Assembly: GCA_025060295.1 (NCBI GenBank)
Contig: JANXCH010000007.1
Span: forward strand, 37,746-101,745
Direction of reading: 5' to 3'
From: Dehalococcoidia bacterium
GTDB lineage: Bacteria; Chloroflexota; Dehalococcoidia; Lucifugimonadales; HRBIN23
DNA: 64,000 bases
In this document: in pieces, positions 33,278 to 41,388 of the stretch
Numbering within the stretch: the stretch's first letter is position 1
Layout of the letters: each line of letters opens with the position of its first letter
Notes under the pieces: generated by a model
Told to the model about the DNA's origin: nothing
The model's database searches: none
What the model saw: the letters and a program-made list of their open reading frames with translations, nothing else
Position numbers and translations under genes: made by a program

Positions 33278-33892
33278 ATGCAGAGGGCCGTGTCTCCCGC
33301 TCCCCATGAGGCGGTGCATCCCCCCACCAATACAGGGGAGGACAACCGCAAAGTCCTGATGTGGCTGTTCCTGGCCTCGGATGTGCTGTTCTTTGGCTCC
33401 CTGATAGCCACCTTCGTCGCCTATGTGCAACGGGTGCCCCACACACCCCTCCACGAGGTGTTCAACATCCCCCTCACCTCGTGGAGTGCCTTCGTGCTCC
33501 TGATGAGCAGTGTAACTATGGCGCTGGCGGTGTGGGCATCCCATGCGGGCAAGATGCGCCTGATGCGCATCTACCTGCTGGCCACGGTGCTGTTGGGGGT
33601 GCACTTCCTGGCCAACCAGGGGTTTGAGTTCTACCACTTCGTACACGATGGGTTCACGCCCCGGGTGAACCCCGTGGGGTCGGCCTTCTTCACCCTCACG
33701 GGCTTCCACGGGGCGCACGTCACGGTGGGAGTGTTGTGGCTGCTCGCCCTATTCCTGGCGTCCTTCCGCGGCGGCATCACCCAGAAGAACGCCATTTGGG
33801 TAGAGGTAGCGGGCCTCTACTGGCACTTTGTGGATGTGGTGTGGATCGTCATCTTCGCCGTGGTCTACCTGATCGGCGCAGCCCTCTACTAG
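33278..33892 (+). CDS. coxC: cytochrome c oxidase subunit III
   Basis: 204 residues with five hydrophobic helices of the bacterial Cox III/CyoC type: KVLMWLFLASDVLFFGSLIA, SSVTMALAVWAS, GFHGAHVTVGVLWLL and a final YWHFVDVVWIVIFAVVYLIG that is a family hallmark (HFVD/VVW). It stabilises subunit I. It starts seven bases after the coxA stop with AAGGAG upstream of ATG 33278. Confidence 0.94.
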   Translation: MQRAVSPAPHEAVHPPTNTGEDNRKVLMWLFLASDVLFFGSLIATFVAYVQRVPHTPLHEVFNIPLTSWSAFVLLMSSVTMALAVWASHAGKMRLMRIYLLATVLLGVHFLANQGFEFYHFVHDGFTPRVNPVGSAFFTLTGFHGAHVTVGVLWLLALFLASFRGGITQKNAIWVEVAGLYWHFVDVVWIVIFAVVYLIGAALY

Positions 33893-33907
33893 GGCGGGAG
33901 GTGCATT

Positions 33908-34240
33908 GTGGCTCACCCATCCCACACCCCCGAACAGCGCCACGTGGTGCACAAGGCCGGCCCCAAGACCTGCGCCCTTGTGGCCCTGGTGCTGACCGTT
34001 ATCACCCTTATTGAGGTGGGCATGTTCCCCGGCTACCCCCTTTACTTTGAGGCGATGCGCCCGGTGCTGGTGCCCCTGTTTCTGTTGTTAGGGGCGGGCA
34101 AGTTCGCCCTGGTGGCCGCCTTCTACATGCACCTCAAGTATGACACCCCCATTCTGGCGGGCATCTTCGCCTTCGGCATGACGGTGGGCACCGCTATCGT
34201 CATCTCGGTTATCCAACTCTTCCGCCACTTCCACTTCTAA
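33908..34240 (+). CDS. coxD: cytochrome c oxidase subunit IV-like (Cox4/CyoD)
   Basis: 110 residues starting at GTG 33908 with GGGAGGTG upstream. Three hydrophobic helices (LVALVLTVITLIEVGMF, LVPLFLLLGAGKFALVAAFYMHLKYD and a last one ending in VIQLFRHFHF). VAAFYMHLKYD is characteristic of prokaryotic subunit IV. Fourth gene in coxBACD; no ctaA/ctaB/sco assembly genes follow. Confidence 0.9.
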   Translation: MAHPSHTPEQRHVVHKAGPKTCALVALVLTVITLIEVGMFPGYPLYFEAMRPVLVPLFLLLGAGKFALVAAFYMHLKYDTPILAGIFAFGMTVGTAIVISVIQLFRHFHF

Positions 34241-34336
34241 ACCCCCGCGCGTTCCTTCCCTGGGCGACGGTGACGGGCGTATCCTAGCGCCAGGGGGGGT
34301 TTCGTGTCTGTTCTCCCCCTGCAACGGAGGTGGCAT

Positions 34337-35104
34337 ATGGCGACCATTCTCGTAACGGGGATGAGCGGGCTTATCGGGGGCATCGTGCGCCGACGCCTGG
34401 AGGGGAAGCACACCCTCTACGCCCTCAACCGCCGTCCGGTGGAGGGCATCCCCACCCACCAGGCCGACATCGCCGACTTGAGCGCCATCCTGCCCGCCTT
34501 TGCAGGGAAAGAAGTGGTCATCCACTTGGCAGGGCACCTGGGGGAGGACTGGGAGGGCAACCTCCATACCAATATCATCGGCACCTACCATGTCTATGAG
34601 GCAGCGCGCCAGCACGGCGTTCGGCGCATTATCTACGCCAGCAGCGGGGCCGTTATCGGGGGGTGGGAGCGAGAGGAGCCCTATAAGGCCCTGGTAGAGG
34701 GGCGCTACCCGGATGTGCCCTTCCCCTGGCGCTTGGTGGACCACGAGACACCTATCCGCCCCCGGAGCCTGTACGGATGCGGCAAGGCGTGGGGGGAAAT
34801 CCTGGGACGCTACTACGCCGACGCCTTCGGCATCTCAGTGCTGTGCCTGCGCATCGGGCATGTTACGGCGGAGGACCGCCCCACCCGCCTACCCGCCGAC
34901 TGGGCCAACTGGTGTAGCCAGCGGGACATCGGGCAGTTGATCGAGCGGTGTGTGGAGGCTCCGCCCACCCTTCGCTTCGCCATCTTCTACGGACTGTCCG
35001 ACAATCCCTGGCGTTACCGGGATATTGAATACGCCCGCCGTTGGCTGGGCTATGCCCCCCAGGATAGTGCCGAGGCCTACCGCCCGAAGGGGGAAAAGGT
35101 CTAG
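34337..35104 (+). CDS. NAD(P)-dependent epimerase/dehydratase (SDR family)
   Basis: 255 residues of the extended SDR fold. The nucleotide loop is TGMSGLIGG, VVIHLAGHLG follows, ASSGAVIGG carries the Ser, and YGCGKAW supplies the catalytic Tyr and Lys. C-terminal ...SDNPWRYRDIEYARRWLGY resembles uronate-dehydrogenase and related sugar epimerases. The exact substrate is unknown. ATG 34337 follows GGAGG at a good distance. It follows the cox operon in the same direction after a 96-base gap and is convergent with mscS, overlapping its end by four bases. Confidence 0.8.
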   Translation: MATILVTGMSGLIGGIVRRRLEGKHTLYALNRRPVEGIPTHQADIADLSAILPAFAGKEVVIHLAGHLGEDWEGNLHTNIIGTYHVYEAARQHGVRRIIYASSGAVIGGWEREEPYKALVEGRYPDVPFPWRLVDHETPIRPRSLYGCGKAWGEILGRYYADAFGISVLCLRIGHVTAEDRPTRLPADWANWCSQRDIGQLIERCVEAPPTLRFAIFYGLSDNPWRYRDIEYARRWLGYAPQDSAEAYRPKGEKV

Positions 35105-36249
35105 GCGGTGCTGGGGGGAGAGGCATCCTCCCCGCCGGCGGGCACGGGGCGCGCCTCCTGCACGCGGACGCGCAGGGCCTTCCCGTCGGCGAAATAGAGG
35201 GTGCGGGCCGGGTAGTTGATGACGATTCCCTCCTGGGCGAAGCGCCGGTGCAGGGCCTTGATCATCTCGTGCACTAGGGGGAAACTGTTGGGCCGGTCAA
35301 TGGCGCGCAGCACAACGATGAAGTTGATGTTAGACTCGCCGAAATCCCGGAAGCGGAAGAGGGGCGTCCAGGTAGACACAGCACCGGGATGGCTCTTCTG
35401 AATCTTTTGCGCCTCCTCCAGGGCGACGCGCTCCACCTGCTCCAGGTTGGACTCGTAGGCCACTCCGCAGGTAACGGTAACATTCACCTCTTTGTTGGGT
35501 TGGAAGAAGTTGGTAACCACCGAGTCGGCCAGGCGGTTGTTGGGGATAATCACCAGGTTGTTCTCTACAGTGTGAATCTTGGTGGTGCGCCAGCCGATCT
35601 CCACCACCGTGCCCATGACGCCGCTGTCCAGTTGGATGAAGTCGCCAGGGCGCACGGCGGCATCGGTCAGGATATAGGTGCCGGCGAAGAAGTTGGACAG
35701 GGTGGGTTGCAGAGCCAGGGCCACCGCCAGACCGCTGATGCCCAAGCCCGCCACCAGGGGACTGATGTTGATGTTCAAGCGGTCCAAAGCGATGATGAGG
35801 GCAATGCCCCAAATGACCACAAAGGCGACACGGCGCAGGATAGGCAGAAGTTTCTCGTCAATATCCGTCCTGGTGCGGGCGGCCATTTCGGTGCCGTACC
35901 AGGTGAGGAGGGCACCCGCCACCCGGTTGACCAACGAGGCGATGTTGAAGATAACGATCACAACCGTGGCGCTGCGGATGATGCCGAGGTAAGGCCCCAG
36001 AAACTCAATGTGAAGCAGGCTCAGGTAGGAGCCGATGACGAGGATGATGAGCACGACGGGCAGACGCGCCGCCGCCACCAGGCGGTCGTCCAGGGTGGTG
36101 GAAGTGCGGCGGGTGAAGAGAGAGACCACCCGCTGGAGGACGAAGTTCACCGTTAGGGCGATGCCCAGGGCAATCCCGAAGGTGATGAGGGCGAGGGTTA
36201 CCTCACGGAACACCATGGCAGGTGTCTCTTGGAGGGGTATGCTGGGCAT
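35101..36249 (-). CDS. mscS: small-conductance mechanosensitive channel (MscS family)
   Basis: 382 residues. Several N-terminal membrane helices, then the pore-lining helix with Gly/Ala-rich GLGISGLAVALALQPTLSNF, followed by the beta domain with AAVRPGDFIQL, VVEIGWRTTKI and NNRLADSVVTNF, all MscS hallmarks. It acts as a tension-gated safety valve in the membrane. ATG 36249 has GGGGGG six bases upstream; an ATG at 36216 without a good RBS is the alternative. Confidence 0.92.
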   Translation of the reverse strand: MPSIPLQETPAMVFREVTLALITFGIALGIALTVNFVLQRVVSLFTRRTSTTLDDRLVAAARLPVVLIILVIGSYLSLLHIEFLGPYLGIIRSATVVIVIFNIASLVNRVAGALLTWYGTEMAARTRTDIDEKLLPILRRVAFVVIWGIALIIALDRLNINISPLVAGLGISGLAVALALQPTLSNFFAGTYILTDAAVRPGDFIQLDSGVMGTVVEIGWRTTKIHTVENNLVIIPNNRLADSVVTNFFQPNKEVNVTVTCGVAYESNLEQVERVALEEAQKIQKSHPGAVSTWTPLFRFRDFGESNINFIVVLRAIDRPNSFPLVHEMIKALHRRFAQEGIVINYPARTLYFADGKALRVRVQEARPVPAGGEDASPPSTA

Positions 36250-36289
36250 ACGGTGCCCCCCACGGATGCAGGGATATCAGCACCCTCTT

Positions 36290-36319
36290 ATTATGTTCCC
36301 GCAGGTGGGGAGGCGTCAA
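36290..36319 (-). promoter_or_regulatory. promoter of mscS
   Basis: On the minus strand TTGACG (36314-36319) and CATAAT (36290-36295) with an 18-base spacer, about 40 bases before the mscS ATG. Confidence 0.6.
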
Positions 36320-36377
36320 CGGCGCGGGAAGGCCCCCGAGCCAGCCGCCTATATCCTGGGGATACCCTTGACAAACC

Positions 36378-37160
36378 CTATCGCCCCTGGAAGTTGGGTT
36401 TGCGCTTCTCGGCGAAGGCGCGGGGTCCCTCTTTGGCGTCCTCGGTGAAGGAGAGGATTTTGGCCATCGCCTGCTCCAGGCGGAGGCCATATTCAATGGG
36501 TAAATACTGCCCCCGCACCGCCAACTCCTTGATGGCCCGCACGGCTAAGGGGGCGTTCTCGCAAATCAGGTGGGCGATGCGCTCCGCCTCGGCCATCAAC
36601 TGCTCCCGGGGCACAATCTTGTTGATGAGGCCGATGCGGTAGGCCTCCTGGGCATCGATCATCTCCCCCGTCAGCAAAATGTACATGGCGATGGGGTAGG
36701 GGAGTTGCTGAATGGTGCGCTGGGTGCCCCCATTGCCGGGGAGGATGCCCCGCTTCACCTCCGCCAGGCTGAAGCGCGCCTCGGGCACGGCGATACGGAT
36801 GTCGGTGGCCAGGAGGAGGGTCATCCCCCCCGCTAGGCAGTAGCCGTTGACGGCGGCGATGATGGGCTTCCACACCTCCAGGCCCCGGTTGAGGATGGGG
36901 TCGGCCTGGGTCTGCCAGAACTCCCACATCTCCTGGGGACGGCCGATGGTGCGGCGTAGGTCGGCCCCCGCCGAAAAGGCCTTATCCCCCGCCCCGGTGA
37001 TGATGGCGCACCAGATATTCGGGTCGTCCCGCACATCCATCCACGCCCGCGACAGGGCCTTATAGGTGTCGGGGTCCATGGCGTTCATCACCTCGGGGCG
37101 GTTGATGGTCAGGTAGGCGATGTGGCCCTTCTTTTCGTAGATGAGGGTGTTGGTGGTCAT
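36378..37160 (-). CDS. enoyl-CoA hydratase/isomerase-family protein (crotonase fold)
   Basis: 260 residues of the crotonase superfamily. Seen: IAYLTINRPEVMNAMDPDT, the oxyanion-hole segments SAGADLRR and NGYCLAGGMTLLLATD, and FSLAEVKRGILPGNGGTQR with the first catalytic Glu. At the place of the second catalytic Glu the sequence reads PIAMYILLTGEMID, with Tyr instead of Glu, so it may be an isomerase, hydrolase or hydratase with altered chemistry. Last gene of the long minus-strand catabolic run. ATG 37160 follows GAGGAGG. Confidence 0.85.
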   Translation of the reverse strand: MTTNTLIYEKKGHIAYLTINRPEVMNAMDPDTYKALSRAWMDVRDDPNIWCAIITGAGDKAFSAGADLRRTIGRPQEMWEFWQTQADPILNRGLEVWKPIIAAVNGYCLAGGMTLLLATDIRIAVPEARFSLAEVKRGILPGNGGTQRTIQQLPYPIAMYILLTGEMIDAQEAYRIGLINKIVPREQLMAEAERIAHLICENAPLAVRAIKELAVRGQYLPIEYGLRLEQAMAKILSFTEDAKEGPRAFAEKRKPNFQGR

Positions 37161-37187
37161 GGCATGCCTCCTCGGGTTTGACGGGCC

Positions 37188-37229
37188 TTACTTGGGCGTT
37201 CGCCACCAGTTATGGTCTATGGCCAGCAT
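37188..37229 (-). other. possible 13-codon mini-ORF between acdh and crotonase genes
   Basis: A GGAGGGG site six bases before an ATG at 37229 heads a 13-residue frame (MLAIDHNWWRTPK) ending in TAA at 37188, 27 bases before the crotonase ATG. It could be a short leader peptide or chance. No family recognised. Confidence 0.2.
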
Positions 37230-37331
37230 CGTTTGCCCCTCCGCCTCCTGGCGCGGGCCGTTGGGGCTCGTAGAGGGCGGAGGATCTCCCTGCCGATGAG
37301 GGAGAGCCTCGGGAGGCGGTAACTCCCCTCC

Positions 37332-38525
37332 TCACGTCCCCACGGGTGCCCCGTGCCCCCCGCTGAACAGGTAGCGGGCGATAACCATACGCATCACCTC
37401 CGAGGGGCCTTCGCCGATACGGCGCACCCGCGCCTCCCGATACCACCGCTCCAGGGGAAGCCACTTGCTCACCCCATACCCCCCGTGCACCTGCACCGCC
37501 CGGTCCACTGCCCGCATCAGCACCTCCGAGGAGAACACCTTGGCCATGGCCGCCTCCATGCGGAAGTCCTCCCCGCTGTCGTACTTCCAGGCCGCCTCCC
37601 ACACCAGCCAGCGGCAGGCGCGTATCTCCATTTCGCTGTCCACCAGCATCCACTGAATCGCCTGGCGGGTGGACAGGGGGGCACCGAAGGTCTCCCGCTT
37701 CTGGGCGTAGTCCACGGCCATGCGCTGGGCAGCCACCGCCACTCCCAGGTTGGCCGCCGCGTAGGGGATGCGTCCCCGCGCCAACAGCCGATTGGCCAAG
37801 ATGTCCCACCCCTTGTGCACCTCCCCCACCAGGTAGCGGTGGGGCACCCGCACCGAGTCAAAGAACAGTTGGGCGGGATAGTAGGGACGGATGACGGGGA
37901 TGGGCTGCCAGGTGAAGCCGGGCATGCCCTTCTCCACGATGAAGCAGGAGATGCCCCGTCGGCTTTGGGGGTCGGTGCGGGCGAACACCAGCCCCCAATC
38001 GGCCTGGAGCGCCCCCGAGATGAAGATCTTGCTCCCGTTCAGAATCCAGTCGTCGCCGTCGCGTCGGGCGGTGGTGCGGATGGCGCGGGCCGGGTCGGAT
38101 CCCCCCGAAGGCTCGGTGATGGCGAAGAAGGCGTGGCGCTTCCCCTCAATGGTGGGCTTCACGAACTGCTCTATCTGCTCGGGGGTGCCGTATTCCCAGG
38201 CCACGGGCGGGGGCGGGGTGCCGAAGGTGCCATAGCCCGGCAGGTACAGCCCTGCCCGATGCTGGACCATCTCCTCATGGACCACCGCCTCCCAGAAGCA
38301 GTTCAACCCCGCACCTCCCAGATGCTCCGGCACCGTGGGGCACCACATCCCCATATCCTTCACCTTCCGCGACAGGCGCTGGTAGTCCTCTGGAGGAATC
38401 TCTATCGCCTCGGGGTCCAGGTGCCGTTCCAGGGGGATAATCTCGTTCTGGATGTAGTCGCGCACCGCCTGCCGAAGCATGCGCAGGGGTTCGGGGAGCA
38501 CATAGGCATCGGGCGACACCGGCAC
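37332..38525 (-). CDS. acyl-CoA dehydrogenase
   Basis: 397 residues of the flavin acyl-CoA dehydrogenase family. N-terminal helical domain (LRMLRQAVRDYIQNEIIPLERH), the FAD/substrate segments AITEPSGGSDPA and WILNGSKIFISGA, and the C-terminal catalytic-base region RIGEGPSEVMRMVIAR, with Glu in the GEGPSE position. It oxidises an acyl-CoA to the 2-enoyl-CoA. GTG 38525 is preceded by GAGGAGGTGTGCC. Its own -10 TATACT is upstream, so it may be transcribed separately from lutC. Chain-length specificity unknown. Confidence 0.9.
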   Translation of the reverse strand: MPVSPDAYVLPEPLRMLRQAVRDYIQNEIIPLERHLDPEAIEIPPEDYQRLSRKVKDMGMWCPTVPEHLGGAGLNCFWEAVVHEEMVQHRAGLYLPGYGTFGTPPPPVAWEYGTPEQIEQFVKPTIEGKRHAFFAITEPSGGSDPARAIRTTARRDGDDWILNGSKIFISGALQADWGLVFARTDPQSRRGISCFIVEKGMPGFTWQPIPVIRPYYPAQLFFDSVRVPHRYLVGEVHKGWDILANRLLARGRIPYAAANLGVAVAAQRMAVDYAQKRETFGAPLSTRQAIQWMLVDSEMEIRACRWLVWEAAWKYDSGEDFRMEAAMAKVFSSEVLMRAVDRAVQVHGGYGVSKWLPLERWYREARVRRIGEGPSEVMRMVIARYLFSGGHGAPVGT

Positions 38526-38550
38526 GGCACACCTCCTCGTTTCCGAGGGG

Positions 38551-38556
38551 AGTATA
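38551..38556 (-). promoter_or_regulatory. -10 element for the acyl-CoA dehydrogenase gene
   Basis: The minus strand reads GCTATACTCCCCT and then GAGGAGGTG before the GTG start. This is almost the same leader as the one before the tandem CoA-transferase at 10104. Confidence 0.45.
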
Positions 38557-38578
38557 GCAAAGGCCGTGCCCCGTGAGG

Positions 38579-39337
38579 CTACCACACCGCCACCAGGTAG
38601 ACCTCCTGGGGGCCGTGCACACCGACGACGATGGTCTGCTCAATGTCCCCCGTGCGGCTGGGGCCACTGATGAGCGACCAATAGCCCCCCGGGTCGCCCT
38701 GGGCCAAGAACTGGGCCTTGTGGAGGGTCAGGGCGTCCGCCAGGGTCTCCACCACCTGCTCGGCTTCCACGATGGCGATGTGGCGTGGGGGGGTGAGGCT
38801 GGCCAAACGGCTCACCCCCCGCCGGGGCAGAAGGATGGCCGTAGCCGTTTCGGCCACCATGTAGTCCACCCCTGTGATGCCGATGTCGGCTTGGATGGCC
38901 GTCTGGCGCAGGCGGCGTCGGCTCTCCTGGGGGGCGTCAGAATCATAGGCCATAAGGGTGCATTCCACGCCTAAGCCACGCAGGGCGTCCTCCACAGGGG
39001 CGCGGGTGAAGATGGGATGGGCAGTGCGCACCACAGAGCGGGCACCCACCTGTTGCACAATCTGGGCCACGGCCTGCGCCGCCCCCTTGTGGTCGCCCGC
39101 TCGCACCACTTTCCAGTTCATCAGCCCCGCCATGCGCTCCAGACGCAGGAGGAGGTCCTCCCGCCGCGCCTGTAGACGCCGACGCACCTGGTCGGCCTCC
39201 GTCTGCCAGGCGGCGAGGGTATTGGGGATACGGGCAGGATCCTCTCCAGCGGGGGCATGCTGCCCCTGGTGCTCCCGCCCCTGGGCGCGGTGCAGGGCCT
39301 GGCGCACATGGGCCAGGAAAGATTGGCGCGTGGTCAT
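38579..39337 (-). CDS. lutC: LutC/YkgG-type lactate utilization protein
   Basis: 252 residues of the LUD-domain family. N-terminal helical part, then the domain with QADIGITGVDYMVAETATAILLPRRGVSRLASLTPPRHIAIVEAEQVV and ISGPSRTGDIEQTIVVGVHGPQEVYLV. It is the partner of LutA and LutB in a flavin-free L-lactate (or related 2-hydroxy acid) oxidation complex. Its ATG overlaps the lutB stop in ATGA, so translation is coupled. Last lut gene of the group. Confidence 0.9.
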   Translation of the reverse strand: MTTRQSFLAHVRQALHRAQGREHQGQHAPAGEDPARIPNTLAAWQTEADQVRRRLQARREDLLLRLERMAGLMNWKVVRAGDHKGAAQAVAQIVQQVGARSVVRTAHPIFTRAPVEDALRGLGVECTLMAYDSDAPQESRRRLRQTAIQADIGITGVDYMVAETATAILLPRRGVSRLASLTPPRHIAIVEAEQVVETLADALTLHKAQFLAQGDPGGYWSLISGPSRTGDIEQTIVVGVHGPQEVYLVAVW

Positions 39338-40776
39338 GGACGGCCCCCTTTCCCCTGAGCCAGGGCTTTCCAGCGGAGACGGAAGGAGCGGTGGGCCACA
39401 GGCGGGAAGTCCCGGGAGCGCGTCCACCCGTTCAAAGGGGGCGGGAGCCAGGGGATGTGCCCCCCCCGCACCAAGGGGCGCTGGAGCAGGGAGCCGACTC
39501 GCCCCGCCCAGGTGAAGGCCCAGGGGTGCTCCACCAAGAACAGCCACCCCCGCATCAGGGCCTTCTCCAGCAGGTTGACCTTGCGCTCTGTGGGGGGGCC
39601 CTCCGAAAGGCGCTGGCGCAACGCCAACAGCATGTGCGGGATGTTGATGCGCAGGGGACACACCTCCCGACACGCCCCGCATAGGCTGGAGGCATTGGGG
39701 AGGTCTTTGGCCTTGGGCAGGCCCACCAGCATAGGCGTCACGATGGAGCCGATGGGGCCGGGATAGACCCACCCGTAGGCATGCCCCCCCACCTTGCCAT
39801 ACACAGGGCAGGCGTTCAAACACGCCCCACAGCGGATGCAGAACAAGGCCTCCTGCAGTTCGGGGTCCTCCAGCATACGGCTGCGCCCGTTGTCCAGGAT
39901 AACCAGGTGGAACTCCTCGGGGCCGTCCTCCTCGTCGGCGCGGCGGGGGCCGGTGACGAAGGTTACATAGGAGGAGATGCGCTGACCCGTGGCGGCGCGG
40001 GTCAACAGGGCAATGAAAACAGCGAGATCCTCCCAGCGGGGGATGACCTTCTCCATTCCCATTATGGCGATGTGCACTCGGGGCATGCTGGTGCACATGC
40101 GCCCATTGCCCTCGTTGGTCACGAGGACGATGGTGCCCGTCTCGGCCACGGCGAAGTTGACGCCTGTGATGCCTATATCCGCCTGGATGAACTTCTGGCG
40201 CAGAACGCGCCGGGCGATGCCCGCGAGAGCGGGGATGTCGCTCACCCGTTCGGCACCCAGGCGTCGGACGAACAGGTCGGACACCTCCTCCTTGGACTTG
40301 TGGATGGCCGGGGCGATGATGTGGAAGGGGCGCTCCCCCGCCAGTTGGATGATGTACTCCCCCAGGTCGGTCTCCACCGTTTCTATGCCCGCCGCCTCAA
40401 GCACCTGGGTCAGCCCCATCTCCTCGGAGACCATGCTTTTGCTCTTGATGATGAGGCGCGCCCCGTGCCGGCGGGCAACCTGCAGGACATAGGTGTTGGC
40501 CTCCTGGGCCGTGGAGGCCCAGCACACCTTCCCGCCGTGGCGCTCCACCTGCTGGGCCAGCATCTCTAGGTAGTGGTCCAGGTGGCGGATGGTATGGGCC
40601 TTGATTCGGCGGCCCTGCTCCCGCAAGGCTTCCCAGCGCTCCAGGCCGATTTCGGCCAGGGCATGGGCGCGGGCCTCGTGGAAGTGGGACAAACGCCGCA
40701 AGGAGCGCTGGATGAAGGCGTCCTGCAACGCCTTTTGGGCACTGTGGGGGAACTGCTGGGTCCATACTTCGCCCAC
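39334..40776 (-). CDS. lutB: LutB-type iron-sulfur oxidoreductase
   Basis: 480 residues. An LUD domain (QADIGITGVNFAVAETGTIVLVTNEGNGRM) is followed by two ferredoxin-type [4Fe-4S] motifs, CIRCGACLNACPVYG and CGACREVCPLRIN. Together with LutA and LutC it oxidises L-lactate to pyruvate in the cytoplasm in other bacteria. GTG 40776 is 12 bases after the stop of the amidotransferase-like gene that separates it from lutA, an arrangement I do not know from other lut operons. Confidence 0.92.
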   Translation of the reverse strand: MGEVWTQQFPHSAQKALQDAFIQRSLRRLSHFHEARAHALAEIGLERWEALREQGRRIKAHTIRHLDHYLEMLAQQVERHGGKVCWASTAQEANTYVLQVARRHGARLIIKSKSMVSEEMGLTQVLEAAGIETVETDLGEYIIQLAGERPFHIIAPAIHKSKEEVSDLFVRRLGAERVSDIPALAGIARRVLRQKFIQADIGITGVNFAVAETGTIVLVTNEGNGRMCTSMPRVHIAIMGMEKVIPRWEDLAVFIALLTRAATGQRISSYVTFVTGPRRADEEDGPEEFHLVILDNGRSRMLEDPELQEALFCIRCGACLNACPVYGKVGGHAYGWVYPGPIGSIVTPMLVGLPKAKDLPNASSLCGACREVCPLRINIPHMLLALRQRLSEGPPTERKVNLLEKALMRGWLFLVEHPWAFTWAGRVGSLLQRPLVRGGHIPWLPPPLNGWTRSRDFPPVAHRSFRLRWKALAQGKGGRP

Positions 40777-40788
40777 GGCGCACCTTCC

Positions 40789-41388
40789 CTATTCCGTAGC
40801 GGCATACTCACCACATATCTGCACGAACCGTTGGAGGATAGGCGACGGCTCCCCCTGGGGGGTTACCTCCACATGGGGGAGGAGGCCGAAATGGGGACGG
40901 GTGGGGTGCATCAGGGCCTCCACCTTGCTGACCGCCGAGGTGGCACAGGGCACCAGGTGCTCCTCGTCCACCGCCTGGATGACCGTCAGGGTGCTGTGGT
41001 ACAGGAGGGCCTCCCCCTGCCCCAGGGGGAAGGAGGGGGCAAAACGCACAGGCACATACCCCTTCACCCGCTGGGGCAGGCGCAGGAACGCCCGCCTCCC
41101 CCCATCGTAGGTGTAGGCCAGCAAAAGCGCCCCCTGACAAATGCCCAAGAGGGGCTTGCGGATGTGGGGGATGACCTCCTTGTACCACAAGATGTAGAGG
41201 CGGCGCTCCTCGCGGCGGTCGGTGCCCCACGACCCCCCACTCACCACTACCCCGTCAAATGCGTTCCAGTCGGCATCCGTCCTGGGGGGGAGCACCGTTA
41301 CCTCGGCACCGGCCAGGCGCACTTGGCGAAGCAGGTGCTCCCGGTAGACGCTGGCGTTGTCCAGGATGGCGATGCGCACCGCTCTCAC
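40789..41388 (-). CDS. class I glutamine-amidotransferase-like protein within the lut operon
   Basis: 199 residues of the class I GATase fold. The start is GTG 41388, overlapping the lutA TGA as GTGA. Seen: VRIAILDNASVYREHLLRQV, DGVVVSGGSWGTD, the nucleophile Cys in LLGICQGALLLAY and a C-terminal LPHVEVTPQGEP that supplies the His-Glu pair. No synthetase domain is attached. It could provide ammonia to a partner, or act as a peptidase or hydrolase. It sits between lutA and lutB in one tightly overlapping operon, so it probably works with that pathway. Partner unknown. Confidence 0.8.
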   Translation of the reverse strand: MRAVRIAILDNASVYREHLLRQVRLAGAEVTVLPPRTDADWNAFDGVVVSGGSWGTDRREERRLYILWYKEVIPHIRKPLLGICQGALLLAYTYDGGRRAFLRLPQRVKGYVPVRFAPSFPLGQGEALLYHSTLTVIQAVDEEHLVPCATSAVSKVEALMHPTRPHFGLLPHVEVTPQGEPSPILQRFVQICGEYAATE

